Below, one piece after another: positions 10,401 to 17,448 of a stretch of 26,487 bases of DNA. The position numbers and the translations under genes are program-made. The notes below the pieces were generated by a model that did no database searches, was not told where the DNA came from, and saw nothing but the letters and a program-made list of their open reading frames with translations. The stretch spans positions 1-26,487 of the forward strand of contig CAZNFK010000022.1 in the NCBI GenBank assembly GCA_964572365.1. The letters run 5' to 3'. The DNA is from Salinimicrobium sp964572365 (lineage in GTDB: Bacteria; Bacteroidota; Bacteroidia; Flavobacteriales; Flavobacteriaceae). The first letter of the stretch is position 1, and the number at the start of each line of letters is the position of its first letter.

Positions 10401-11192
10401 GAGATTATTTTTAAGAACAGTCAAAGAGCCTTCGAAACCGAGCACCAGGTAGATGACGAATCCATCTTCAAATCAAAAGAGGAAAAAGAAGCTCAAAAAC
10501 AACAGTCTGACCAGAGATCGAAGATCTACTTAAGATATAGTTCTCCCGAAGGTTTCCACAGGCAGATCCTGGTTACACAGGACATTAATACTACCTCTGG
10601 GTTTGACCTGGGGTATGACGCCCCCCTCATCGAGAATATAGATGAAGATATGTACTGGCTCATCCATGATGTAGGCTTTGTAATTCAAGGGGTACCTGAT
10701 TTTGGAAGCGAAAGGGAATTACCTCTTACTGTAAAATTGCACCAGGATGGTGAGTTTACCATTGCCTTAGATAAGCTGGAGAATATTCCTGCTGGATTCC
10801 AAATACATCTAAAAGATACCTTAACCAAATCCACACACGATCTGCGAAAATCTGCATTTAAAATGACAGAAATTGCCGGATCGATAGAAGGACGATTCAG
10901 ATTGGTTTTCCCTAACATTGAAGAGCCGGAAGAAACTCCTTCTATAGAGAAAACCTCCCTTACCTCCTACTATTCAAGTAAAGAAAGTAAGGTTTCCATT
11001 GAAAACCCTTATCTCATCCCTATTCAAAGGGCCACCATTTATGATCTGAATGGTAAAAAACTTTCTGAATATGGTGAGATACCGTTGGAGAAATTAGTTG
11101 AGTTACCGGTTAACAGAAGGGCTTCTGGTGTCTACATCATGAAACTCCAAATGGAGAATGAAAGCAAGTCAATAAAATTTATTGTGGAGTAA
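4386..11192 (+). CDS. Giant T9SS-exported multidomain adhesin (HYR array, SprB repeats, PKD, LamG, sorting domain)
   Basis: The first ATG gives 2268 residues. A second ATG at 4419 (residue 12) gives a cleaner signal peptide (MEKITLTGKIWTLVSVFIFS) and may be the true start. Domains by approximate residue: signal peptide 12-36; SprB-like 48-124; five HYR-type repeats 125-540, each with two Cys and four of them with a DNC motif; SprB repeats 539-864 (four); PKD 864-960 (YSWDFG near 906); a seven-Cys module 960-1115; two SprB repeats 1109-1280; an Ig-like linker 1281-1371; LamG 1372-1543 (FDGLDDYVDMG to WIEEVRLWKKALT); a long conserved flavobacterial tail with LVGNPYPSAID and NGTLYFWDH; and a type A T9SS sorting domain 2194-2268 (RATIYDLNGKKL, SGVYIMKL, KFIVE). 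Sec export followed by T9SS translocation is established for this architecture. Adhesion or glycan binding is inference. It is paralogous to the gene upstream across the whole C-terminal half. Confidence 0.92.
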   Translation: MRIFVVKVRLRMEKITLTGKIWTLVSVFIFSTIVFSTASTSNLADLEITQVDVTGVECATYNTGSIKVSVSGGTGLYSYEWTRNSDGTVFTTSEGFLSNLSAGIYQVYVTDESGSSITSDPIEVLVTDSELPVITAADLLLNADADNCFSSNVVFNESATDNCSVGSPLGTRDDGEPLSNPYPVGETIITWTVTDVNGNAAIPVEQKIVVTDDQAPVAVPKDVTIYLGATGTANLTPEEVDNGSWDNCPSSLALSLSQTIFDCSNLGTNPITFTASDGKNADSEVEILVTVLDDLAPIITAEPINVSTDPGQCYATVAMAATAVDNCETADLQGVRSDGLALTDTYPKGTTTITWTASDPSGNDISVDQTITVSDNEPPVIAHAASITKNNSEGECYASVAVYPPNATDNCGVDEPVGIRNDGRPLSATYPVGTTVITWDVTDINGNQAESVKQVITVVDAEKPVAPILPDIETSCEITLTPPIGEDNCSPSEKIRVTTDDPLTYKPQNNISEHIIKWRFEDEKGNINYAEQKLIINPIITTITTSEVTCNGGNDGSIEIEAIGGESPYTFALNNGSFSNSSVFTELTAGIYSVKVKDQTGCIWEEAIEIVQPDALAYTPPADGVVASTTAESCFGAQDGRIQINGNLTGGNGTYEYSVDNINFSSNPITGLSSGEYEVYVQDSNGCRLSQVIPAVVEGPDELKADINSIDASCYQTNSGSITVSNPSGGNSTPYSFRINNGNWQSNSTPTGYQFTGLSAGSYIVEMKDGSGCQKILDTIILTEPDALVPNITTTRTTTYGSTTGTATAAPTGGNGNYTYEWRNPAGNLFATTQSVSGLRGGTYEVTVSDSKGCSVTEIFQIFDAVKAEISAISVCLETEDTIRTSTFQVDLDQTIGGEGESYTFQYSWDFGEGASLPAGTTGIGPFKVSYSSIGDKTITLTVTDQGGNITVHTFQHYVGECFETCDSSLNFAAYNDSFYIGDANGVKMGTDECDDSTPMYIWFIASKSSNVYRLYSEFIYTVSTASSTKQYKATNCFEKLGADGVPVKIEPNDKVRLNQIGPGENQINWKCDEVLNLIHITYKWTNNNNKACGDTERNMCASSNETIPVATPIRAYAEATNTCHGVDEGSIILYAFGGTGEFVFEAYNNTTEETFYSNINVFNDLPAGNYTVTVTDKKDVAEELGQEKNSFVIEDVVIEEPEEALVATVDSANVSCYGQNDGWAEVTSVTGGVPGYTYLWNDSAAQKTAKAVNLGPGTYTVTITDTWGCTTMQAATITQPLALTKANAGPDQTKCGFTSTNLEGNPAVSGNGKWEIVYQPAGTLPIITDPTDPNSSFTATEGKYELSWTISNADGSCFTTDTVVINIIEDCNFLDFDGLDDYVDMGTESYNLSSGPFSIEAWVKLKSTAGTRTILSKKDYSGTSGEGYELVITSGGVPTFKTGNISIFPNSSVPLNTQRWYHIAVIYDGSVAKLFVDGLQVNSLTTPNPKASAAPFILGATYDSKSLRLTKPTTHFNGWIEEVRLWKKALTPEQLRFMMNQRLIKNTATDGTVNIKGTELPMNVPGPLLWSDLAGYYQLLALEAADGNGTTLDLSDNPIPGVLKNITTFQENTAPLPYVSKRDGNWRDIEASTTPWLYGRGRWDAPNSLGINQQPIDWNIVRSSHNLISGNKNITVLGLLMDEKKSAEGTLESSLSIYDPNHHQDEYNPGHALRVTHYLKLNSFLDLVGESQLLQDEGSILEETSTGYLERDQQGTASSYNYNYWSSPVSPRGGANNSPYTIKSVLRDGTDPENPGSLIFNYQYHWADHTYTGNKRISTYWLYTYTNFKSNTYSEWHYVGENGEIKVGEGFTMKGTSGSASIKTRQNYTFTGKPNNGTIKHQVSPGNDYLVGNPYPSAIDSWEFIRDNIRDGGNRSENVFNGTLYFWDHFSGKTHYLQRYVGGYATLNLAGGIEAIATDERINATGESADKALNPRRYIPVGQAFYVSTQLDEELSGLTQVSGGEIIFKNSQRAFETEHQVDDESIFKSKEEKEAQKQQSDQRSKIYLRYSSPEGFHRQILVTQDINTTSGFDLGYDAPLIENIDEDMYWLIHDVGFVIQGVPDFGSERELPLTVKLHQDGEFTIALDKLENIPAGFQIHLKDTLTKSTHDLRKSAFKMTEIAGSIEGRFRLVFPNIEEPEETPSIEKTSLTSYYSSKESKVSIENPYLIPIQRATIYDLNGKKLSEYGEIPLEKLVELPVNRRASGVYIMKLQMENESKSIKFIVE

Positions 11193-11204
11193 TAGTTAGT
11201 TAGC

Positions 11205-11258
11205 GGCATGTTAGAATGCCATAAAAATAAAGCCTGAAAATTTTCAGGCTTTATTTTT
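11205..11258. terminator. Bidirectional terminator between the second giant gene and rsmG
   Basis: A 36-bp perfect palindrome (11223-11258) has core arms AAAGCCTGAAAA and TTTTCAGGCTTT and is flanked by A and T runs, so it can terminate transcription from both sides. The rsmG stop codon (11251-11253 on the minus strand) lies inside it. A smaller hairpin, GGCAT-gttaga-ATGCC (11205-11220), sits immediately before it on the + transcript. Confidence 0.85.
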
Positions 11259-11880
11259 TATACTTCAGGGGTAAATGCACTACTTTTTTCGTTTCAAAGA
11301 ATTCCTCTTCGAAATAATCCTTTAGCTCATAAATCGTCGCTTTGGGATAGTCTTTCAATTCTTCTGAAAGATCTCCGCCCTTCAGGTAAAGTATTCCATT
11401 CTTTAATTCATGTTTGCTCTCTTTCGCTATTTTTCCCTGCACCCAATGAACAAAAGTTGGCATAGCCGCCACTGCCCGGCTCACGATGAAATCAAATTTT
11501 CTATCTATCTGCTCTACTCTGGCATTGGTCGTTTCCACATTTTGAAGTCCGAGTCCTTCAGAAACTTCATTTACCACCTTTATCTTTTTTCCGATACTAT
11601 CTACAAGTCTAAAATTAACTTCTGGAAACAATATTGCCAGTGGGATCCCGGGAAAACCTCCTCCTGTGCCCACATCCAGGATCGAAGCACCTTTTTTGAA
11701 AGGTTGCACTTTTGCGATTCCAAGGGAATGAAGCACATGCCGCAGGTACAATTCATCCACATCTTTGCGGGAAACCACGTTGATCTTGCTGTTCCAGTCT
11801 TTGTATAATTCCTGCAGGGCAGCGAATTTTTCTTTTTGCTCCGGAGAAATTTCCGGGAAATATTTTTGAATTAATTCCAA
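11251..11880 (-). CDS. rsmG: 16S rRNA (guanine-N7)-methyltransferase RsmG
   Basis: RsmG (GidB) methylates N7 of G527 (E. coli numbering) in 16S rRNA, using S-adenosylmethionine, in the cytoplasm. I choose a TTG start at 11880, giving 209 residues beginning MELIQKYFPEI, which is the usual length and N-terminus for the family. The frame stays open to an ATG at 11976, but the extra 32 residues have no family character and the sequence holds a good promoter. Visible motifs are RHVLHSL (47-53), the SAM-binding loop ILDVGTGGGFPGIPLA (67-82), the acidic RLVDSIGKKI (91-100) and SRAVAAMP (134-141). It is transcribed alone, with a promoter at 11898-11905 and the shared terminator at its 3' end. Confidence 0.93.
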   Translation of the reverse strand: MELIQKYFPEISPEQKEKFAALQELYKDWNSKINVVSRKDVDELYLRHVLHSLGIAKVQPFKKGASILDVGTGGGFPGIPLAILFPEVNFRLVDSIGKKIKVVNEVSEGLGLQNVETTNARVEQIDRKFDFIVSRAVAAMPTFVHWVQGKIAKESKHELKNGILYLKGGDLSEELKDYPKATIYELKDYFEEEFFETKKVVHLPLKYKK

Positions 11881-11897
11881 AATTTTACAATTTTTAG

Positions 11898-11905
11898 CAA
11901 AAGTA
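11898..11905 (-). promoter_or_regulatory. Promoter -7 element for rsmG
   Basis: On the minus strand this reads TACTTTTG, matching TAnnTTTG. It ends 17 bases before the proposed TTG start and lies inside the spurious N-terminal extension, which supports the shorter protein. No clear -33 TTG is seen. Confidence 0.5.
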
Positions 11906-11961
11906 AATAAATTGAAGCAGTTAATTATGACCTTATATACTGGGAAAGGATTTTTATACTT

Positions 11962-11969
11962 TACCTTTG
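11962..11969 (+). promoter_or_regulatory. Promoter -7 element for the desaturase gene
   Basis: TACCTTTG matches TAnnTTTG and ends 22 bases before the ATG at 11992. No convincing -33 TTG is seen. Confidence 0.5.
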
Positions 11970-11991
11970 TGATCAATTTTTATATGATTTA

Positions 11992-13092
11992 ATGAATACT
12001 AATAGCGTACGTTTTTCCCGAACAGATTCAGCCAAATTCTTTCGAACGCTGAACAAAAGGGTCAATTTATATTTTAAAGAGAACAATCTTTCGAAAACCG
12101 GAAACTGGAGACTACACCTTAAAGCCATTGTGATGTTCTCCCTTTTCCTTTCCCCTTATTTCCTTATCCTAAGCCTTGAGATCTCTCAATGGTGGATGCT
12201 CCTGTTAACAGTAGTGATGGGTGTTGGAATGGCCGGAGTCGGCATGAATATCATGCACGATGGAAATCACGGCTCCTACTCCAACAACAAATGGGTGAAC
12301 CGCTTTATGGGTGGAACTATTTACATTCTTGCCGGAAATGTTTACAACTGGCAGGTGCAGCATAATGTGCTTCACCACACTTACACCAATATCCATGGGC
12401 ATGATGAAGACCTGGAAGCGGGAAGGATCATCAGGTTCTCTAAACATTCCAAATGGTACAGCTTTCACAGGTTCCAGCACTATTATTCGGTTTTTCTTTA
12501 TGGACTATTGACCTTCAACTGGGCACTAACGACAGATTTCACCCAGACAAAGCGGTACCTTTCGCGTAAACTCTCCTATGGAAAATTGCCAAGTCCGCTA
12601 AAACAATGGAGTCTACTGGCAATCACCAAACTCATTTATGTATCTATTTGGATTGTGATCCCAATGTTCTTCGTTCCGGTCGCCTGGTGGAAGATCCTTA
12701 TCGGATTTTTCGTAATGCACTATACCGCAGGATTAATTTTGAGCATCGTTTTCCAACTGGCTCATGTGGTTGAAAAGACCGAAATGCCCTTACCCGATGA
12801 TACGGGATCTATGAAGAATACCTGGGCCATTCACCAGCTTTTCACCACCGTGAACTTTTCAACAAAAAACAAGTTGGTCAACTGGTTCACCGGGGGGCTT
12901 AATCACCAGGTGGAGCATCACATTTTCCCCAACATTAGTCACATTCACTACAGTAAGATCTCAAAAATCGTTAAAGAAACGGCAAAGGAATGCCAGTTAC
13001 CTTACAACGAATACAATACTACCAGGGCTGCTATTGCTGCACATTTTAGGCACCTCAAGGAAATGGGTGCGAAACCTGCAGTTCCAGCCTAA
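11992..13092 (+). CDS. Membrane fatty acid desaturase (front-end / acyl-CoA desaturase type)
   Basis: A 366-residue integral-membrane di-iron desaturase that introduces a cis double bond into a fatty-acyl chain using O2 and reducing equivalents. Three histidine boxes are visible: HDGNH (89-93), HNVLHH (124-129) and NHQVEHH (304-310). The third box begins with Q rather than H, as in delta-5/delta-6 front-end desaturases, but there is no fused cytochrome b5 domain, so the electron donor must be separate. Hydrophobic stretches near 44-62, 67-85, 165-178, 208-230 and 235-256 fit the usual membrane segments. The start has its own -7 element. The aminotransferase gene follows after 21 bases and may be co-transcribed. 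Likely role: membrane lipid unsaturation; the exact regiospecificity cannot be read from sequence. Confidence 0.9.
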   Translation: MNTNSVRFSRTDSAKFFRTLNKRVNLYFKENNLSKTGNWRLHLKAIVMFSLFLSPYFLILSLEISQWWMLLLTVVMGVGMAGVGMNIMHDGNHGSYSNNKWVNRFMGGTIYILAGNVYNWQVQHNVLHHTYTNIHGHDEDLEAGRIIRFSKHSKWYSFHRFQHYYSVFLYGLLTFNWALTTDFTQTKRYLSRKLSYGKLPSPLKQWSLLAITKLIYVSIWIVIPMFFVPVAWWKILIGFFVMHYTAGLILSIVFQLAHVVEKTEMPLPDDTGSMKNTWAIHQLFTTVNFSTKNKLVNWFTGGLNHQVEHHIFPNISHIHYSKISKIVKETAKECQLPYNEYNTTRAAIAAHFRHLKEMGAKPAVPA

Positions 13093-13113
13093 CCTAAAAC
13101 CAAAATAACTTGC

Positions 13114-14304
13114 ATGTATAATTTATCCAACCGCATCAAGAGCATGTCTACCTCCCAAACTTTGGCCATGGCTGCCAAATCACGGGAGTTAAGGGCAGAA
13201 GGAAAAGACATTATTGGCCTGAGTCTCGGCGAACCCGATTTTAATACACCCGATTTCATTAAAGAGGCTGCTATTAAAGCCATTAATGAAAATTACAATT
13301 CCTATACCCCGGTAGATGGTTACGTCGAGCTTAAAGATGCCATCATCACAAAGTTCAAGAGAGATAATGACCTCACTTACGATAGATCTCAGATTGTAGT
13401 ATCAACCGGTGCAAAACAATCCCTGGCCAATGTTGCTATGGTGATGCTCGATCCAGGAGACGAGGTAATCCTGCCTTGCCCTTACTGGGTAAGCTATGCC
13501 GAGATCGTAAAACTTGCCGAAGGTGTTCCGGTTGAAGTTCCTACTACCGTAGAGACCAATTTTAAAATAACCCCGGAACAGCTGGAAAAGGCGATCACTC
13601 CTAAAACAAAAATGCTCTGGTATAGTTCTCCATGTAATCCCAGCGGGATGGTGTATAGCAAAGAAGAATTACGTGCCCTGGCCGATGTCTTGGTTAAATA
13701 TCCCGATATCATCGTCGTGAGCGATGAGATCTACGAGCACATCAATTTCGTAGGCGATCACGCTTCCATGGCACAGTTCGACGATATGTATGACCGCGTT
13801 GTGACGGTGAACGGAGTTTCCAAAGCCTTTGCCATGACCGGCTGGAGGATTGGATATATTGGCGCTCCTGCGGAAATTGCCCGCGCCTGCAACAAAATGC
13901 AGGGACAGATCACCAGTGGGGCGAATTGTATCGCACAGAGAGCGGTGATCACAGCCTTGGAGGCACCTGTGAGCAAGATCCAATATATGATAGACCGGTT
14001 TAAAAGCCGTAGAAAATTAATGATCGATCTGCTGAATGATATTCCAGGTTTCGTGATCACAGAACCCGAGGGAGCTTTCTATGTATTCCCAGATGTATCT
14101 CATTTCTTCGGAAAGACCTTAAATGGTCACAAGATCAACGATTCTACAGATTTCTCTATGTTCCTGCTGGAAGAAGCATTAGTTGCCACGGTGACAGGTG
14201 ATGCTTTCGGAAGTCCAAATTGCATCAGGTTCTCCTATGCTGCCAGTGAAGCAGAGATCGAGGAGGCCATGAAGAGGATCAAAAAGGCGGTTTCTGAAGA
14301 ATAA
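13114..14304 (+). CDS. Class I/II PLP-dependent aminotransferase, aspartate aminotransferase type
   Basis: A 396-residue fold-type I aminotransferase that probably transfers the amino group of aspartate to 2-oxoglutarate; the close relatives also include aspartate/prephenate aminotransferases. Visible hallmarks are SLGEPDFNTP near the N-terminus (37-46), STGAKQSL (97-104), NPSG (175-178, PLP-ring asparagine), SDEIY (203-207, with the aspartate that binds the PLP nitrogen and a tyrosine), the Schiff-base lysine K237 in VSKAFAMTGWRIGY, and a C-terminal CIRFSYA with the arginine that binds the substrate carboxylate. It follows the desaturase by 21 bases with no TAnnTTTG element of its own, so it is probably read from the upstream promoter. 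There is no obvious metabolic link to the desaturase. Confidence 0.9.
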   Translation: MYNLSNRIKSMSTSQTLAMAAKSRELRAEGKDIIGLSLGEPDFNTPDFIKEAAIKAINENYNSYTPVDGYVELKDAIITKFKRDNDLTYDRSQIVVSTGAKQSLANVAMVMLDPGDEVILPCPYWVSYAEIVKLAEGVPVEVPTTVETNFKITPEQLEKAITPKTKMLWYSSPCNPSGMVYSKEELRALADVLVKYPDIIVVSDEIYEHINFVGDHASMAQFDDMYDRVVTVNGVSKAFAMTGWRIGYIGAPAEIARACNKMQGQITSGANCIAQRAVITALEAPVSKIQYMIDRFKSRRKLMIDLLNDIPGFVITEPEGAFYVFPDVSHFFGKTLNGHKINDSTDFSMFLLEEALVATVTGDAFGSPNCIRFSYAASEAEIEEAMKRIKKAVSEE

Positions 14305-14328
14305 ATTAAATATTAAGATCGAATGCTG

Positions 14329-14360
14329 AATCCCTGTTCCAATAGAATGGGGATTTTTTT
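14329..14360 (+). terminator. Terminator after the aminotransferase gene
   Basis: AATCCC (14329-14334) pairs with GGGATT (14350-14355), with an additional inner TTC/GAA pairing, followed by a T-run to 14360. It lies 24 bases after the stop codon. It has no A-run on its left side, so it is unlikely to serve the trk operon from the opposite strand. Confidence 0.75.
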
Positions 14361-14445
14361 GTTTCTGAAACTAAAATAATTTACCGCAATAAATCTCGAA
14401 AAATACCAATTTTGACAGGGATTTTTCACCAAACTTCAGACTCCT

Positions 14446-14473
14446 TACTGACCATAGACTACTGACTACCCAT
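14446..14473. repeat. Degenerate heptamer tandem repeat between the aminotransferase and trkH
   Basis: Four 7-bp units run head to tail: TACTGAC, CATAGAC, TACTGAC and TACCCAT, ending at the trkH stop codon. Units 1 and 3 are identical; the other two are degenerate. The rest of this intergenic stretch (14361-14445) is AT-rich with no recognisable feature. Confidence 0.5.
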
Positions 14474-15969
14474 CATCTGTTCCTCCAGAAGAATGGCGTT
14501 AGCAAGATCAAAACCGTGAACAGCTCCAGCCTACCTATGAGCATCAAAAAGGCACACCACCACTTTCCGGCGAAAGGCAGGGCGTCATAATTATTCACCG
14601 GTCCCAAAAATCCGAAAGCGGGACCAATATTTCCGAGGGAAGAAGCCGCTCCCCCGATAGCCGTCTCAAAATCGAGACCCATAGAAGCCAGGACTACCGC
14701 CCCAATAATAAATGAAAGCATATAAAGTATAAAGAATCCAAGAATATTGAAAACGATCTTTTTACTGATGCTTTTACCGTTATAATGAACCGGTAAAACT
14801 GCATTTGGGTGCAGGGTTCTTTTGAATTCGATAAGGCCATTTCGTATCATGATCACATGCCGCATCACTTTTACACCACCCGCCGTAGAACCGGCAGAAC
14901 CGCCAAGAAAGAACATTCCGAAGAAGAATACAGTTAAAAAGGGAGTCCACATAGTATAATCTGCCGTCACAAACCCGGTAGTGGTCACCACCGCCAGCAC
15001 CTGGAAAAGGGCATGCCTGAATGCGCTTTCTGTCTCTCCAAAGACCATAGGATGGTCAATTGATGACAAACCAGGATCTGCCCTGAGAATGATCACAATT
15101 GCGGCAACTATAGTAAAACTGACTATAAAGTAACTGTACCACTTGAATTCTTCATCCCTGATCACCTTCAGGAACTTTCCTTTAAACCCGAAGTAACTTA
15201 TCACGAAATTGGTTCCCGCCAGGAACATGAAAAGAGCTATTATATACTGGATCAAGGGATTGTCATTCCAATAGGCAAGACTAGCATTCTTAGTGGAAAA
15301 ACCTCCGGTAGACATGGTACTCAAAGCATGGTTGGCAGCATCGAAAAGCCCCATTCCGGCAAGTTTCAGCAATAGTGTTTCAGCAAAGGTAAGGCCCACA
15401 TAAATGAACCAAAGTCGTTTTGCCGTATCTGTAATTCGGGGTTTCAACTTATCTGCGCTAGGGCCGGGAGCTTCCGCAGCAAACAACTGCATACCCCCAA
15501 TTCCCAGTAACGGAAGAATCGCGATGGCCAACACGATGATCCCCATCCCTCCTATCCAGTGTGTAAGGCTGCGCCAGAAGAGGACACCTTTGGGAATAGA
15601 TTCAATGTCGTTTAGAATGGTGGCACCTGTGGTGGTGTAACCAGACATGGTTTCGAAAAAGGCATTGGTAAATAAAGGAATGCTTTCGCTGAGAACATAC
15701 GGCAGGGTGCCACTTAGCGCCATAAGAACCCATCCAAAAGTAACGATAAGATAACCGTCACGTTTTTTGATCTCCCGCCTGTGCCCTTTGGTAAAGAACA
15801 TGAGCAACACTCCTGTTACTACCGTGATCAAAGCAGCGGTGAAGATCTCCAGCGCAACTCCGTCCTCATAATACATACTTACGGCGGAGGCTGTAAACAT
15901 AAAACCACCATTGCAAACCAACAGCAGTCCCATAATATGACTAATAATAGGCTTATTGAGTCGTGGCAT
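14473..15969 (-). CDS. trkH: Potassium uptake channel/transporter TrkH
   Basis: The K+-translocating inner-membrane subunit of the Trk system, 498 residues, of usual length. The four pore-loop selectivity-filter segments of the SKT superfamily are visible: TTTGAT (112-117), STGGFS (220-225), TTTGFV (329-334) and LGNIGP (445-450), each between hydrophobic helices. The intramembrane-loop signature GGSAGSTAGGVKV (356-368) is present. Translation starts at ATG 15969 and overlaps the trkA stop by one base (TAATG), which implies translational coupling and fits the requirement of TrkH for its TrkA gating ring. It ends directly at the heptamer repeat. Confidence 0.95.
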   Translation of the reverse strand: MPRLNKPIISHIMGLLLVCNGGFMFTASAVSMYYEDGVALEIFTAALITVVTGVLLMFFTKGHRREIKKRDGYLIVTFGWVLMALSGTLPYVLSESIPLFTNAFFETMSGYTTTGATILNDIESIPKGVLFWRSLTHWIGGMGIIVLAIAILPLLGIGGMQLFAAEAPGPSADKLKPRITDTAKRLWFIYVGLTFAETLLLKLAGMGLFDAANHALSTMSTGGFSTKNASLAYWNDNPLIQYIIALFMFLAGTNFVISYFGFKGKFLKVIRDEEFKWYSYFIVSFTIVAAIVIILRADPGLSSIDHPMVFGETESAFRHALFQVLAVVTTTGFVTADYTMWTPFLTVFFFGMFFLGGSAGSTAGGVKVMRHVIMIRNGLIEFKRTLHPNAVLPVHYNGKSISKKIVFNILGFFILYMLSFIIGAVVLASMGLDFETAIGGAASSLGNIGPAFGFLGPVNNYDALPFAGKWWCAFLMLIGRLELFTVLILLTPFFWRNR

Positions 15970-17318
15970 TACAGGAACATTTTTTCAACCTTATTTATAG
16001 AGTGCGGCAAACAACAAATTACCGCCCTGTCGCCCGGCCTTATGTTAAAATCTCCCAGGGCGATCTGCCCTTCTCCATCCCTGATGATCCCACCAATGAT
16101 GGCCGATCGTGGAAAATCAAGGTCAACGATCCTTTTATTGGCAACTCTTGAGGTAGGTTTTACAATGAATTCCAGCAACTCGGCATCCATATTGTTCAAC
16201 CGGGTCATGGCCACAACTTCTCCTTTTCTAATATACCTGAAAATATTATTGGCAGCCAACAGTTTCTTATTGATCAAAGTGTCGATCCCAATAGAATGGC
16301 TTAACTGGAAGTAATCCATGTTCTCCACAAGGGCGATCGTACGTTTTACATTCTTGGATTTCGCCACCAGGCACGTCATTATGTTTGTTTCTGAATTACC
16401 TGTTACGGCAATAAAAGCATCCATATCTTGTATGCTTTCCTCCTCCAGCAATTCCACGTTTCTTCCGTCACCGTGAATTATCAGTGCCTTCGGCAATTCA
16501 TCGGCCAGGTCAAAAGCAGTCCTTTTATCACTTTCTATGAGTTTAATGTTTAGCTTTTTCTTGCAGAGGTCATAACTGGTTTTACGGCCAATCTTACTAC
16601 CTCCCAGGATCATTACATTTTTAACTTCATGTTTTTTCTTGCCGGTAAGTTTATAGAGATCGTTTACCCCACCTTTGGTGGTGATAAAATATACCTGGTC
16701 TCCATCCCGAAAATAGGTGTTCCCACGCGGAATTATAGTATCCTGACTCGCTTTTCGCTGCATAGCGATGGGCATAAAATGAATACCCGGAAATATCTTT
16801 GCGGTTTCTTTTACTGTTTTTCCAACGAAGGCAGCTGAATCTGAAAGACTTAACCCAACCATAGTAAGCGCACCGTTCTCAAACTCGTAACTATCATTAA
16901 AAGCCGACTGGTTTAACAGAAGTTCAATTTCCCGTGCCGCCAGGGCTTCGGGAGAGATCAACTCATCTATACCAAATTGAACAAACCCTATCTCCTCCTT
17001 GTTTTCCAGGAACTCAGTATTAGCAATTCTGGCAATAGTACGTTTGGCTCCTAATTGTTTTGCCAATACACAGACGGTAATATTTGTGGTTTCACTACTG
17101 GTCACCCCGATGACCAGGTCCACATCTTTCACCTGCGCATCTTTTAACACGGCAATAGAGGTTGCATCTCCACGCATGGTTCTAATATCCAGGTGGGTAT
17201 CAGCATAGAGTAAATTTTCCCTGTTGATGTCAATTAAGGTAATGTCCTGTGACTCGTAAGACAATAATTTTGCTAAATGGAATCCTACTTCACCGGCACC
17301 GGCAATAATTATCTTCAT
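15969..17318 (-). CDS. trkA: Trk system potassium uptake regulatory protein TrkA
   Basis: The cytoplasmic NAD(H)-binding gating subunit of the Trk K+ transporter, 449 residues, the full double-RCK form. The first Rossmann domain begins at residue 1 with the nucleotide loop GAGEVG (7-12) and acidic LIDIN (28-32). A first RCK-C domain spans about 140-220. The second Rossmann domain starts near 235 with GGSKIG (239-244), followed by a second RCK-C at about 370-449. Its gene is first in a two-gene operon with trkH, has its own promoter, and is divergent from menG. The first loop matches the canonical GxGxxG; the second (GGSKIG) is a slight variant, common in second halves of TrkA. Confidence 0.95.
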   Translation of the reverse strand: MKIIIAGAGEVGFHLAKLLSYESQDITLIDINRENLLYADTHLDIRTMRGDATSIAVLKDAQVKDVDLVIGVTSSETTNITVCVLAKQLGAKRTIARIANTEFLENKEEIGFVQFGIDELISPEALAAREIELLLNQSAFNDSYEFENGALTMVGLSLSDSAAFVGKTVKETAKIFPGIHFMPIAMQRKASQDTIIPRGNTYFRDGDQVYFITTKGGVNDLYKLTGKKKHEVKNVMILGGSKIGRKTSYDLCKKKLNIKLIESDKRTAFDLADELPKALIIHGDGRNVELLEEESIQDMDAFIAVTGNSETNIMTCLVAKSKNVKRTIALVENMDYFQLSHSIGIDTLINKKLLAANNIFRYIRKGEVVAMTRLNNMDAELLEFIVKPTSRVANKRIVDLDFPRSAIIGGIIRDGEGQIALGDFNIRPGDRAVICCLPHSINKVEKMFL

Positions 17319-17344
17319 AGAGGGAAAAATATTTTCAAGAGATA

Positions 17345-17371
17345 CAAAGTTACAGTATTTACCTCAATCAA
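17345..17371 (-). promoter_or_regulatory. Promoter for trkA-trkH
   Basis: On the minus strand, TTG (17371-17369), a 16-base spacer, then TAACTTTG (17352-17345). The -7 element is a perfect TAnnTTTG, and the spacer is slightly short of the usual 17-23. It ends 26 bases before the trkA ATG. Confidence 0.6.
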
Positions 17372-17426
17372 AAGAAAGTACCCCTCAAGTATTTAGTTTC
17401 CGTAGAAAAAATGCCCTATAAACTCG

Positions 17427-17434
17427 TATCTTTG
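17427..17434 (+). promoter_or_regulatory. Promoter -7 element for menG-porT
   Basis: TATCTTTG matches TAnnTTTG and ends 14 bases before the menG ATG. A -33 TTG is not obvious. Confidence 0.5.
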
Positions 17435-17448
17435 GCAAAAATCTCAAA

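Noticed and set aside
14361..14445. Possible small gene between the aminotransferase terminator and trkH
   Set aside because: No open frame with a plausible start and no conserved-looking RNA structure were seen.
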